Assembly: GCA_036936605.1 (NCBI GenBank) | Contig: JAUPFV010000002.1 | Coordinates: 254,903,305 to 254,967,304 of the forward strand | DNA: 64,000 bases | DNA from: Limnanthes douglasii subsp. nivea | Lineage: Eukaryota > Streptophyta > Magnoliopsida > Brassicales > Limnanthaceae | Direction of reading: 5' to 3' | Notes under the pieces: model-generated | What the model was told of the DNA's origin: nothing | Databases searched by the model: none | The model's input: the letters and a program-made list of their open reading frames with translations, nothing else | Shown here: piece by piece, positions 40,828 through 50,825 of the stretch | How positions within the stretch are numbered: the stretch's first letter is position 1 | How the letters are laid out: every line of letters begins with the position of its first letter | Translations under genes and position numbers: made by a program

Positions 40828-43800
40828 CTATTCCAGGTACATCCGGAGATGCTCAATATTCCAAGGATGAGTTAGAACTCTGCCATCCTTGTCTTCCAAC
40901 CAATAAGTTCCAGGCTTGATTCTTTCAACCACCATATACGGACCCTCCCAGGTTTGGGGCCAGCTTTCCGAAGAGATTTTCTTTAGTGTGTAAGAAGACC
41001 TTCCTTAATACTTTGTCCCCTGGTTGGAAATCCCTTCTTTTAACTTTGGAAGCAAACCTGCTCCTCATCAAGCCCTGATAGTGTGCAACTCTGAGGTGAG
41101 CCTTAACCCGTCTCTCTTCTATCAAATCAAGTTGATTTCTGATTGCCATCTCATTAATGTGTTCGGAGAAGTTGTGAACACGAAAGGAAGGGAGTGTCTT
41201 TTCTATGGGGGCTACTGCATCCATCCCATAGACCAAGGCAAAGGGTGATTCTTGTGTTGCAGCCCCAGGTGTTGTCCGGTAGGCCCATAAGACCTCTTGT
41301 AAATAACTAGGCTACTTTCCAGCAGCCCCTTCCAAATTCTTCTTTAAACCGGATAGGATAGTTCTATTGGCCACTTCAACTTTCCCATTTGCTTGTGGGT
41401 GGAAAGGTGAAGAAAAACAATGTTGTATACCCCTTAAGGCACAGAAGCTTTCCATTTCTCTATTGTCGAACTGTGGCCCGTTGTCTGTTCTTATTTTCTG
41501 GGGGACACCAAACCTACAACATATGTTGGATAGAATGAATTTTATGACAGCTTTTGACGTTGTCCCTGCCAGAAGGGCTGCTTCTATCCACTTCGAGAAG
41601 TAGTCTATGGCCACAATTATAGTTTTGCGCCCTCCGGACGTCACGGGGAGAGGCCCTACTAAATCCAACCCCCATCGAGCGAAGGGAATGGGCTTAGAAA
41701 TTGATTCTAAAGGAATGGCTGGTACATGAATTTCATTGTTGTACCTCTGGCATGGGTCACACCTCTTCACCAACTCCTTAGCATCTTTCATGATTGATGG
41801 CCAATAATAACCGGAGAGTAAAACTCTTCTTGTTAAAGCTCTAAATCCACAATGGACTGATCCCTCACCATCATGCAATTCGGAGAGGACAACTCGTGAC
41901 TCATCATCCCCCAAACAACGTAGGAGAGGTTTACTGTAAGACTTCTTGTATAACACTTCTCTCAATATGATGAAACCACGAGCCTTGTGTTTCAATGTTC
42001 TGGCTTGTGACTTATCCGGAGGCACAACACCATCAGAGAGATATTGTATGAGAGGAAACCTCCAGTCTTGAGGTTGTTTCACTTGTATTTCAAAAATCTC
42101 CTCTTCTTTACCCTTAAAAAGTTGAATGGAGGGGCTTTCAAGCACATGAATCCATGGGTATGACTCTGTATATGCTATGGTTGCCAGTGAGTCTGCTAGT
42201 TCATTTTCTGCTCGGGGAATGTGTTCATAGATAACACTTTTAAATTTAAGCGCTTCATTTTTTAGGAGGAGTAAATACTTCACAAGTTGTTCTTTCTTTG
42301 CCTCAAATTGGCCTTGGGCATGGTGGATAATCAGTTGGGAGTCGCTTAGCAGCTTGACCCTCTTAGCCCCACAAATGTAGGCCAATTTTAACCCAGCTAT
42401 AGCCGCTTCATATTCAGACTCGTTATTAGATGCCCTAAAAACAAAACAAATAGCCTGGTACATTTTGTCTCCATATGGGGAAGTTAAACATACCCCTGCA
42501 CCACACCCCATTGTGCTAGATCCACCATCTGTTCGGACGACCCATACTTTTTTATCTTTTATATCAGTAGCTTGCTCTGAATCCCTATCGGAGTGGAATT
42601 CGACCAGAAAATCAGCCACAACTTGGGCTTTGACTGCTGTTCGGGGAGCAAAGTCTATGTCGAAGTCCCCCAACTCTACTGACCACTTAGTCATTCTGCT
42701 CGAAATGTCTGCTTTTTGAAGGACACTCTTTAAGGGAAAAGAAGTCCGGACAATGATGGGATGAGCCTGGAAATAAGGCCTCATCTTCCTGGCTGCTATC
42801 ACCAAGGCCAATGCTAACTTTTCAAGTTTTAAGTAACGCTTCTCCGCATCTATCAAGCTTTTGCTGATGTAGTATACTGGATGGGGATGTCCACCAACCT
42901 CTCTTACCAGCACAGCACTGATGGCACAACTTGAAACTGTCAAATATACAAAGAGAGTCTCCCCATCGACTAGCTTGAACAAAGTTTTGGGGGAGGACAA
43001 GTGTTTCTTGATCTCATTGAAAGCCTCATCACACTGCGGGTTCCAATCAAAGCCCTTTGCACCCTTCAAAGTTTGAAAGAAAGGAGCACACCTGTCCGAA
43101 GACCTTGAGATAAATCTGTTTAGGGCAGCTAGTCTCCCCGTTAACCGTTGTACTTCTTTGATGTTTCGAGGAGGTTCCATCTGGAAAAGAGCATTCAGCT
43201 GGTCCGGATCGGGCTGTATTCCATGCTCACTTATGATATAGCCTAGAAACTTCCCGGACTGCACTCCGAAGACACACTTTTCAGGGTTTAACTTTAAATT
43301 CACTTTCACCAAGTTGGCAAAAGTTTCTTGGAGATCGGACAAGTGCAACTGCTCATCCACACTTTTCACCATCATATCGTCAATGTAAACCTCCATATTT
43401 CTTCCAATTTGACCAGCAAATGCCTTGTTGACTAATCTCTGATAAGTAGCCCCAACATTTTTCAAACCAAACGGCATCACCTTGTAGCAATGAAGCCCTC
43501 TGTCAGTTACAAATGTGGTATGCTCTTGATCCTTAGGATCCACTTGTATCTGATTGTATCCAGAGAAAGCATCCATAAAGGAAAGCAGCTTGTTCCCAGA
43601 GGTGGAGTCTACTAACTGATCGATCCGGAGGACCGGATACAAGTCTTTTGGGCAAGCTCTATTGAGGTCTGTGAAGTCAATGCACATGCGCCACTTGCCA
43701 TTCTTCTTTTTCACCAGGACAGGATTGGCAGTCCACAAAGGGTATTGAGACTCCTTGATGTGCCCCATCTTTGTGAGCCTGTCAACCTCTTGCACTATGA

Positions 43801-44116
43801 CATCAGCCTTTTCTTTGGAAAAAGCTCTTTTTTTTTGAACTACTGGAGCTACATCTCTCCGGACGGATAAGTGGTGTGATATCACTTCTGATGGAACCCC
43901 AGTTACATCAGCATTGCACCAAGCAAAAACGTGCTTATGGTCTTTCAAAAACTTCAACATTTCCTTTTTCAACATTGGTGGCATCTTGGACCCTATCTTA
44001 ACACTTTTACCATCTTCCAGGCAGTGCGTTTCAACCTCTTCGATTGGTATTAATACTCCAGGGATCTCTATGGGGTCATCAATTTCACCCTCTCCCCCAG
44101 AAAGGCCCTCAAACTG
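40828..44116 (-). pseudogene. pol: Tat element 3 pol: RT, RNase H, aRNH, integrase (near-complete)
   Basis: Frame open from the conserved stop (44119-44117) to 41312, then TAG near 41310 where the relatives have Trp (AGK-stop-PSYLQE). RT: about 43760-43200, with VLVKKKNGKWRM and YIDDMMVKS (about 43375). First RNase H: about 42990-42620, LTVSSCAISAVL, lacking the leading Asp. aRNH: about 42545-42170, with TDGGSSTMGCGAG, NNESEYEAAIAGL, SDSQLIIHH and ADSLATIA. Integrase: about 41910-40830, with HCGFR..., CDPCQRY, LDLVGPLP, IIVAIDYFSKW, TDNGPQFDN and SSPFHPQANGKVE. A frameshift near 40950 precedes the last block ending MYLE (stop 40830-40828). The two RNase H domains define the Tat lineage. Confidence 0.9.
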
Positions 44117-46457
44117 CTATTGTTCGTCAATACGGACTGCCCCCAGCATTCGAGGAGCCAAGGCAGTGGCATAACATTCTCTTGCAATCTTTTGACTGCT
44201 CCGGACAACTCCAACCTGCCCCTGAACAGCATACTTCAAACACTGATGGACTGTTGAAGCCACTGCATGCATCCTAGAGAGCCAAGACCTCCCTAGAATG
44301 GCATTATAGCAAGTGGGACAATCCACCACAATAAAGAGTATTCTGACTGTTTTTTTGAAAGGGCCCTTGCCCAATAACACCTCTTCTTCGAACTCCCCGA
44401 TCACATATACTGAGCTGCCTGTAAAGCCCACGATTGACCTGTCCGAATTCTGTATTACAGCCGGATTTTTCATTTTCTTGTAAGTGGTTAGGAAAAGGAT
44501 ATTGGCTGAGCTTCCAGTATCCACCAAGATTCGACGTATGTCATTGCCCCCTATAGATGCTCCTATGACAACAGTATCCTCATGAGGGCCAGCAATGTTT
44601 CTTAAATCATCCTCATCAAACACAATGAAGGGAAACGAGTTTGGTGACTGATAAGATGTCATGCCTCCTTCTAGCAGGGAGGTTAAAGTATGAACATGCC
44701 TCTTCCTCGAAGAAGCAGTAGGAGCTGTCATAGTGTCCCCTCCGAAAATTGTAAGTGACTCGAAAAACTTAATGAGCCCGAAGACCGACCTAGAATATTC
44801 CTCTATAGCACCCACTCTGTTTCGAGTTGGATCAGGATCCAAGTATTCAGATTCCACATCAAACCTTTCAACTATAACCATGGCCCCCTCCAGAGCAGCA
44901 TTACTTGGACCAACCCGGTGAGTGTTGTCAGGCTTGTTACCTCCTCTTCTTTTAATGTAAGCTCCCAGCTTCCCCCTTTCAATCAAGTTTTGAACTTCTT
45001 GCTTTAGTGTTATGCAATCATCAGTGGTATGACCAATATCATTGTGATATTGGCAAAAAGAGTTGTTGCGATGCTCTCTGGGAGACTGCAATGTTGCCAG
45101 TCTCCGATAATGCACCTCATCTTTTGTTTTTTCAAAGATAGTGGCCACGCTTTCTTTTAACTCAGCGAACCACTCCGGTTGGACCCATGGCCCTCTCTTG
45201 TTTTTGGATTGTTGACTTTGAGCTGGAGCGGCTGGCTGAGACTGAGCTTTTGCCCTACCATGCCCCTGTCCGGTTTCTCTTGCTTTGTTCCCGGACTGAT
45301 TCTGATTTGGAGTTGGTGCCACTGGGGTGGATCTCACCTGCTTGTGCACCCTGGTTTTCTTTGTTTCATCGACGTTTATTTTTTTGCCAACCTGATTCAG
45401 CAACCCTCCCCATGTCATGGCCTTCTTTCTGGTCACCGAATCAGCTAGATTGCCTGGGTTCAAACCCTGTCTCGGGGATGCTATTGCTACCTGTTCGAAG
45501 CAATCAGCCAACCCATTCTTGTGTTCACAAAACGGCTTATGTATTCTTTCAAGGACTCATTTGGCTCGTGGGCACAATGGATTATGGTGTCTCCATTGCC
45601 CTTCAGCTCTTTACTCCCTACGAACTGCCTTCGAAAGGCCACCCAAAACGTATCGAAATCTTTAATACAACCCTGAGGCAGGCTGTTGTACCATTTCAGA
45701 GCACTCCCCGTAAATGATTGGGAGAATGCCCTACAAAGTAGTTTATCATCGTCATCAAAGTTCATCATGAAGTTCTTGAATTGCTCCAGATGGTTGTCCG
45801 GATCAGTACTGCCATCGTACTTCTCTATTTTGGTGCTGTCAAACCTCTTGGGGAGGTTTCCGGATAGAATTTTAGAAGACAGTGGAGATTGCCTCCAATT
45901 CCTTCCACGACTGAACACAGAATCCTCATTGGGAGTTGCAAAGATACCTGGCTCATCGTGGAAAGCAAAGGGATCCATCAGCATCTTGTTCGCATGCCTC
46001 CGGTGGTGAGATGATCCCTTGCCAATATGTCTTTTCATTCTTCCATGCCTGTCTCTTTTTCTTGAATATTTCTTAACCTGCTTTTGTTTTTTCCTGGTTC
46101 GACCCTCATCGCTGCTAGAGGACAAGGATTTTTCATTTCCCTCACTGTCCGAAGAGCTACCTGAAGATTCTGAGCTCGAGTCAGAACTCTCCACAGGCTT
46201 GGACCGGTGAGACTTTTTGGAACTAGCATGAGTCTTTTTGGTGCTCACATGAGTCTTCGAAGACTCATGCTCTCTGGGGTTGTCAGTGGGATGAGCAACC
46301 GATGCTTTGGATTTTTCTTCACGCCCATCTTGGCCTTTTCAGCCCTCAGAGCTTCTATTTCACCCTTGAGCCTATCACGCTCTTCGATAGTGTACTCATA
46401 GTTCTCTCCCACCACTTCGAGCAGAGCTGGTGGTACTTCTTGATTGTCCGGATTCAT
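44117..46457 (-). pseudogene. gag: Tat element 3 gag-protease (two frameshifts)
   Basis: Starts MNPDNQEVPPALLEVVGENY at 46457. One-base deletions near 46318 and near 45515 shift the frame. The gag domain (45860-45520) shows FTGSALKWYNSLPQGC and ESLKEYISRFVNT. The knuckle is FCQYHNDIGHTTDDC (about 45070-45030). The protease is intact, with ILVDTGSSANILFL (about 44535) and the I-L-G-R block (NAILGRSWLSRM, about 44300). It ends ...DEQ-TAG-CAG-TTT (44125-44111), with pol continuing in the same frame. Confidence 0.9.
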
Positions 46458-46510
46458 ACGGACAGATTTCTTTTAGCTGGTTTTGAATGTTTGATTCAGG
46501 TACCTCTCGC

Positions 46511-46530
46511 TCCCACTGTGGTCGCCAATT
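46511..46530 (-). other. Primer binding site of Tat element 3
   Basis: On minus, just inside the 5' LTR: AATTGGCGACCACAGTGGG, identical in its core to element 2 and fitting an arginine tRNA 3' end. Confidence 0.72.
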
Positions 46531-46985
46531 TAGTAAGGATAATAATCGCTTGAGGGTAGGCTGGTAATTTCAGTTGGTGTTTTATGGTGGTATGTGGGTG
46601 TTTAAGTGGTGGTGTGTGGGTGTTTTAAGTGTTTAGAGAGTAGAGAGATAATTAAGCAGCTTGGTCGCAGTTAATTTTCATTACCCATAGTTAATGCGGG
46701 TGGTTGGGTATTTATAGTGTGATGTTTGGGCCCTTATGGGCTTTCGGGTCATATTTAATGGACCCGGGTCATGTTCAAAGACTCATGAGCTCTAAGTAGG
46801 AGAGCAAGTAGCTTAGTCAAGAAGTGTTTAGGTTTTTTAGTACTTTTGTCATAGTTCGAACAGTCTTATAGTCATAGTGTTCGAAGTGATCTGTCCGGTC
46901 CATGTGACCTGTCCGATCTGTCCGGTCCAGAGGCTTTGGACTGATCTGTCCCTGTCCGGGGAGCATGCTAAATTCAGACTCATCA
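46531..46985 (-). repeat. 5' LTR of Tat element 3
   Basis: Pairs with 36467-36921. The TATA box is at 46709-46716. The inner end has changed (TAGTA for TGGTG on plus). The U3 CTGTCCGG repeats are at about 46885-46960. Confidence 0.93.
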
Positions 46986-47085
46986 GTTTTAAGCCAATTG
47001 CTTTGTTAATAAACATCAAACTCTTCGAGTTTTGCATTTAGATTTTCAAAATAAACTTTTTCTCTTCTTCGTCGGTTAGTTTAAC

Positions 47086-48037
47086 TCAAGGAACAATATC
47101 TAGGTTCCTACAATGCTCATCTATAATTCGAGTAAGTGCATATTCGTCCGCTCTTCGGATTGCTTCTACTTCATGGATACATGGTAAAACTTGGGTCGTA
47201 CGATCAATGCAAACGCATGAAGATTTGTCACCTCCAGTTTTATCAATATAACTTTTGTATACTATCATCAATGCAATAGGTGGTATGTACCCCCATAATA
47301 ATTTGAAAGGTTTAAAATCTTAAAATTAGTGAATTAGATGACATTTTCTAACATCCATCAATTCTTTTATGGTTGAATGATGCATCGCTAACAAATAATA
47401 TACTTTCTCCCCAAATCCATCAAAATTCAATCAGCTTGACTCGGTATATTGTTTCAACGTAGCATGCAAGCTTTTCGTCCTATCAGAGGTACATACTGCG
47501 TGATTTTGTTAGTATAGGCGTGAACGAACTTCTCTTTACATAGCGTAATCCACGAGTCTACGATATAATCGACCGCCTTATCATGCTCTTTGAACATCGT
47601 CGCATCTTAGTCAACCTCTTGTTCATCACGTCAACGGTGTGGATGAAACGAAGTCATTTCAAGCTGCCAAAAATGTGTTAAACATATTGTTGCATTTAAA
47701 AAAAAAATTGGTTTTTCCATTAACATTCTTGTTGATATGTCATTCACATAACAAGTGAATTGTGCTAGGAAATATGTTGTCTATACTATTCATCAAAGCA
47801 AGTTCACGGTTCTTTATTATAACACAAGGCAATTCACAATCATTTTCCTCCATTACCATTTTCAAACATCCCAATGATCATTCATAGTTATCTTGTTTTT
47901 CTTTCACCGTGTATGTGAAACAAATGCAAAACGTTTTGTTGGTCGATGTTACCCCGACTACTTTTTAGAAGGCATCCCTTAACTAATAACTTTGTATGTG
48001 CTATCCATGATTAGAAACCGTAGGAACTCAGTTCCTT
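47086..48037 (-). pseudogene. MULE transposase DDE core and SWIM zinc finger (broken)
   Basis: On minus, FLIMDSTYKV (about 48025-47995) carries the first catalytic Asp. Later pieces across frames include DNYEWSLGCLKMV-like sequence and RELALMNSIDNIFPSTIHLLC (about 47850-47760), DYIVDSWITLCKEKFV (about 47570-47520), RTKSLHATLKQYTESS (about 47480-47430) and MHHSTIKELMD (about 47390-47350). The SWIM finger SSCVCIDRTTQVLPCIHEVEA lies in the clean frame 47271-47086. This is the FAR1/MuDR-type transposase order. Stops and frameshifts are numerous. An acidic stretch at 48040-48300 (YDEEEDEVDDEKE and a near-copy) separates it from the N-terminal part. Confidence 0.7.
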
Positions 48038-48338
48038 CTCATTGTCTGCTTCATCGTCTTCTTCATCATATGTGTCAACCGGTTCCTCGAAATACTTGTT
48101 GTCCCAAATGTCCCTCTTACACTTGCGTTTGGGTTTGAGTCGTAATCGTCAAAGGACCACGATTCGTCGGTATCATACTTGTCCTCGAAATCGAATAACC
48201 ACACGGAACAGTTTTTTGAGTCGTCAGATGAGTACTCTCGAATGTTTCATTCTCCTCGTATGCTTCCTTCTCATCGTCTACTTCATCTTCTTCTTCATCA
48301 TAATAGTGGCGGATCTACGTTGGGCTGGAAGGGGCGTA

Positions 48339-48655
48339 GGCCCCCCTTACTTAAAATATATGTTTTATAAAAAAAATTAAGGTAATTATTATTCAAATAA
48401 TATTAAAATAAAAAATTTAGGCCCCCTTAACTAAAATATATATTTTGTAATTTTTTAAAGGTAATAATAATTTAAATAATATTAAAGTAATAAAAAATTT
48501 ACGCCCCCTTAACTAAAATATATATTTTGTAATTTTTTTAAGGTAATAATAATTTAAATAATATTAAAGTAACAATTGCCCCTTTAACTAAAATATATAT
48601 TTTATAATTTTTTAAGATAATAATTATTTAAATAATATTAAAGTAAAAAAATTAA
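48339..48655. repeat. Tandem repeat, about 75-82 bp unit, four copies
   Basis: Units begin with GGCCCCCCTTACTTAA or GCCCCCTTAACTAAAATATA at about 48339, 48421, 48503 and 48578, each followed by TTTGTAATTTTTTAAGG and AATAATTTAAATAATATTAA. It makes up the left end of the hAT-like element. Confidence 0.7.
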
Positions 48656-49198
48656 GATAATAATTGTTGTTAGGAATGTTTTAAATTTAATGACTGAAAT
48701 AATGGTAGAAATTTTTTAATTTAAAAATCAGTATGTCGAACTATTTTTATTGCTATTTTAAAGGAATAATTTAAGTTAGAAATCTTGAATATTTTAAAAG
48801 AAGATTTTAAGTTGATATTCATAAATGGTTGGATTAAGTCTCGAGCATCTTAATCTTTAGAATATTAGAACCTGATTGATTTTTGTAAGTATTCTCAATT
48901 TGTTTTTGTCATAATTTGTTTTGATTTTATATTCGTTTAATCTTTCTAATTAATTATTTTTTATCTCTTACTTTGATTTAGAAAAAAAATAATGAGTTGT
49001 TGTATATGAACGAGATCAAAGAAATTAAAGAAAATGGAAAAATGAAGAACAAAGGAGTTTCACCAATTTATTTTTTCCATCTTTGTTTTCTTTTGAAATT
49101 TTATTATTATTTTGATCTTAAAACACTTGTTAATCAATTTTTTTTATCTGATTTGTGGTCATTTAGGAAAGTGAAAATATATTTACTTAATTTAAAGA

Positions 49199-49200
<2 letters not shown>

Positions 49201-49236
<36 letters not shown>
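49201..49236. repeat. (AT)n microsatellite
   Basis: About 18 AT units in a row within the hAT-like element. Confidence 0.9.
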
Positions 49237-49238
<2 letters not shown>

Positions 49239-49931
49239 AAATATTTGTTAGTTTTTTTAAAATAAAATTATATATTTATATTATAAATTATGTTTAATAC
49301 AAATTTGATTTTAATTTTATATAATTTTTACATAAAATTTTGATTTTATTTTATATGTATTTAAAAAATATTTTTTATATAATAAAATTGAATATATTTC
49401 CATCCATTTTTCAAACATATTTTATACATTTATCTTTTGAAATATATTTTATATATTAAATGATTTTGTTATATTTTATTTTTTAAAAATATGTTTTATA
49501 TAACAAATTGTATTTATTTTCATCTATTTTTCAAAAATATATTTTTTATAACAAATTTTATTTACTTTTATGTAAATTTTAAAATATATTTTTAAGATAT
49601 TAAATATGGTTTTGTTATATTCTATTTTATTTTATATATCTTTTAAAAATAATATATTAAAATACATTAAGATTTATTGTTATATATATATTTATATGTA
49701 ATAAAATCAAGGAATAGTATATCTTCAAGTAGCTCTGATTGCCTCTATATCAAGACATAATGATGATACTATAGAATTTCATTTGAATGGATATATAGTG
49801 AGTGATCCAGACTACGCCAACATTAAAAATTCTGATGGTAATGTTAGAGATCAAATTATGGTAATGTTAGAGATAAAATTTGATGAGAATTTTAGCCCCC
49901 CCTTACTTTAATTCTCAGATCCACTAGTAGG

Positions 49932-50657
49932 AAAGTTCGTAGTAAATCAATATTAAGTGGGTGTGTAAAAAACAAATCGGTTATCACATTCGAGCCATCA
50001 TTGGTCGTTCGTTCCCTGTACTTGTACTTGTGCATTTGTAATTTTCATAACAAGGTTTGCATTTGGGAACGACCACTATTTTCTAACATCTTTGTTCTTT
50101 AATGGTGATTGTATACGTGATTGATATTTGACGCATTATCTGGATCAGTCTTTTTTATAACACAAGATATTTATTCTGGATTTATTCCGTTCACCGTCAA
50201 AACATCGACGAGCTCTTTTTCTTTCAGTTTTAACTTCGACCATTGCAAATTTCCTTGCGTATACACAATCAGTTCATGGTTGTGAATGTGATTGCCTGAA
50301 AGGGCACTTAAAGTCCACTTATCATCACCTTTTACCGGATTTCCTACCAAAATAAAAAGGGCAATTAATGTTTTTGCTATCGGTAGCTTTACGCATACGG
50401 TCGCACTCTCTAACGGTAGACTTAAATATACCGGATTGCTCGCACCAATAATCTACTCTTGGTATTCTCCCTATATTCCTATGTTTCGTAGATTTTATCT
50501 TAACTAAGAATCCTAATGACTTCCTCGTATTTTTGACCCATTCGGTCATCGACTCTATGGTATACTCGTCGTGAGTCGTGTAATGGTGAACGTAGTAAAA
50601 AAAGTGAAATGTTGCATTAGGTAACCTCATGCAATACATACAAAGTAAACAAATCAA
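49932..50657 (-). pseudogene. MULE transposase N-terminal part with FAR1-like zinc finger (broken)
   Basis: The clean frame 50657-50325 reads TEWVKNTRKSLGFLVKIKS, RVDYWCEQSGIFKS and RKATDSKNINCPFYFGRK, the FAR1 DNA-binding layout (first Cys in WCE, then CPF). After a frameshift near 50330, on minus, DDKWTLSALSGNHIHNHEL (about 50315-50260) supplies the H-x-H. It continues with LKLKEKELVDVLTVNGINPE to a stop near 50170, then NNASNIN-type sequence. It ends VITDLFFTHPLNIDLLRTF at about 49995-49935, where the hAT-like element is inserted. This would bind the transposon ends in an active element. Confidence 0.68.
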
Positions 50658-50701
50658 TATAACCAGGATTCCGGATTAGTTTAGGTTATTATGCCGATAA
50701 T

Positions 50702-50822
50702 TTGCAAAATGGTTTATGCATATGTCATCTCATAGCGTAATAGGCCTATCTCACGACACACGTGCGACGTAGCTTTGGTCCATTATGCCATGAGATGGTG
50801 TATGCATGAACCATTTTGCCAT
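50702..50822. repeat. Foldback at the possible right end of the MULE
   Basis: Arms of about 45 bp at 50702-50748 and 50776-50822 pair imperfectly: GCAAAATGGTTTATGCATA against TATGCATGAACCATTTTGCC, and CATCTCATAGCGTAAT against ATTATGCCATGAGATG. The loop is about 27 bp. It lies just upstream of the MULE N-terminal frame. Confidence 0.55.
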
Positions 50823-50825
50823 TTC

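Larger units (their letters stand above)
36467..46985 (-). mobile_element. Tat element 3: Ty3/gypsy LTR retrotransposon, Tat lineage, 10519 bp
   Basis: Flanked by a perfect 5 bp duplication, GTTTT, at 36462-36466 and 46986-46990. The two 455 bp LTRs differ at about 11 sites by eye (about 2-3%), so this is the youngest of the three. The LTR sequence differs from elements 1 and 2, but the internal plan is the same and the proteins are clearly related. It sits within a MULE, between its SWIM finger and OTU domain. gag-pol reads on minus from 46457; the antisense gene reads on plus from 37355. It is nearly open: pol has one nonsense codon (near 41310) and one frameshift, gag has two frameshifts, and there is the conserved gag-pol stop. 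Confidence 0.94.
48304..49931. mobile_element. hAT-like non-autonomous element with tandem repeats inside the MULE
   Basis: Left end TAGTGGCGGATCTACG and right end CAGATCCACTA are inverted matches, and C-rich runs (GGCCCCCCTTAC, AGCCCCCCCTTAC) lie just inside each end. Plant hAT elements with CAGTGGCGGATC termini are common. The MULE coding sequence stops at DLLRTF on the right (about 49940) and resumes at the DSTYK region on the left. The interior is AT-rich, with weak hints of coding at 49720-49860 only. I found no 8 bp duplication, so the exact ends are uncertain. Confidence 0.5.
34450..50825 (-). mobile_element. MULE (FAR1/KI-type) DNA transposon with OTU domain, split by two insertions
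   Basis: The pieces read on minus in the right order: FAR1-like zinc finger (50657-50330), linker and conserved dyad regions (50320-49932), DDE core (about 48025-47330), SWIM finger (47271-47086), linker (about 36460-36030) and OTU-like domain (36022-35560). Tat element 3 (36467-46985) and a hAT-like element (48304-49931) interrupt it. Without them the element would be about 4.2 kb, plausible for a KI-MULE. Candidate ends are the hairpins at 34451-34566 and 50702-50822, which share a TAYGCCATG motif; I could not find a 9 bp duplication, so the limits are uncertain. Confidence 0.68.

Noticed and set aside
48296..49940. 8 bp duplication for the hAT-like element
   Set aside because: The left flank CATCATAA and the right flank GTAGGAAA do not match, so I leave the ends approximate.
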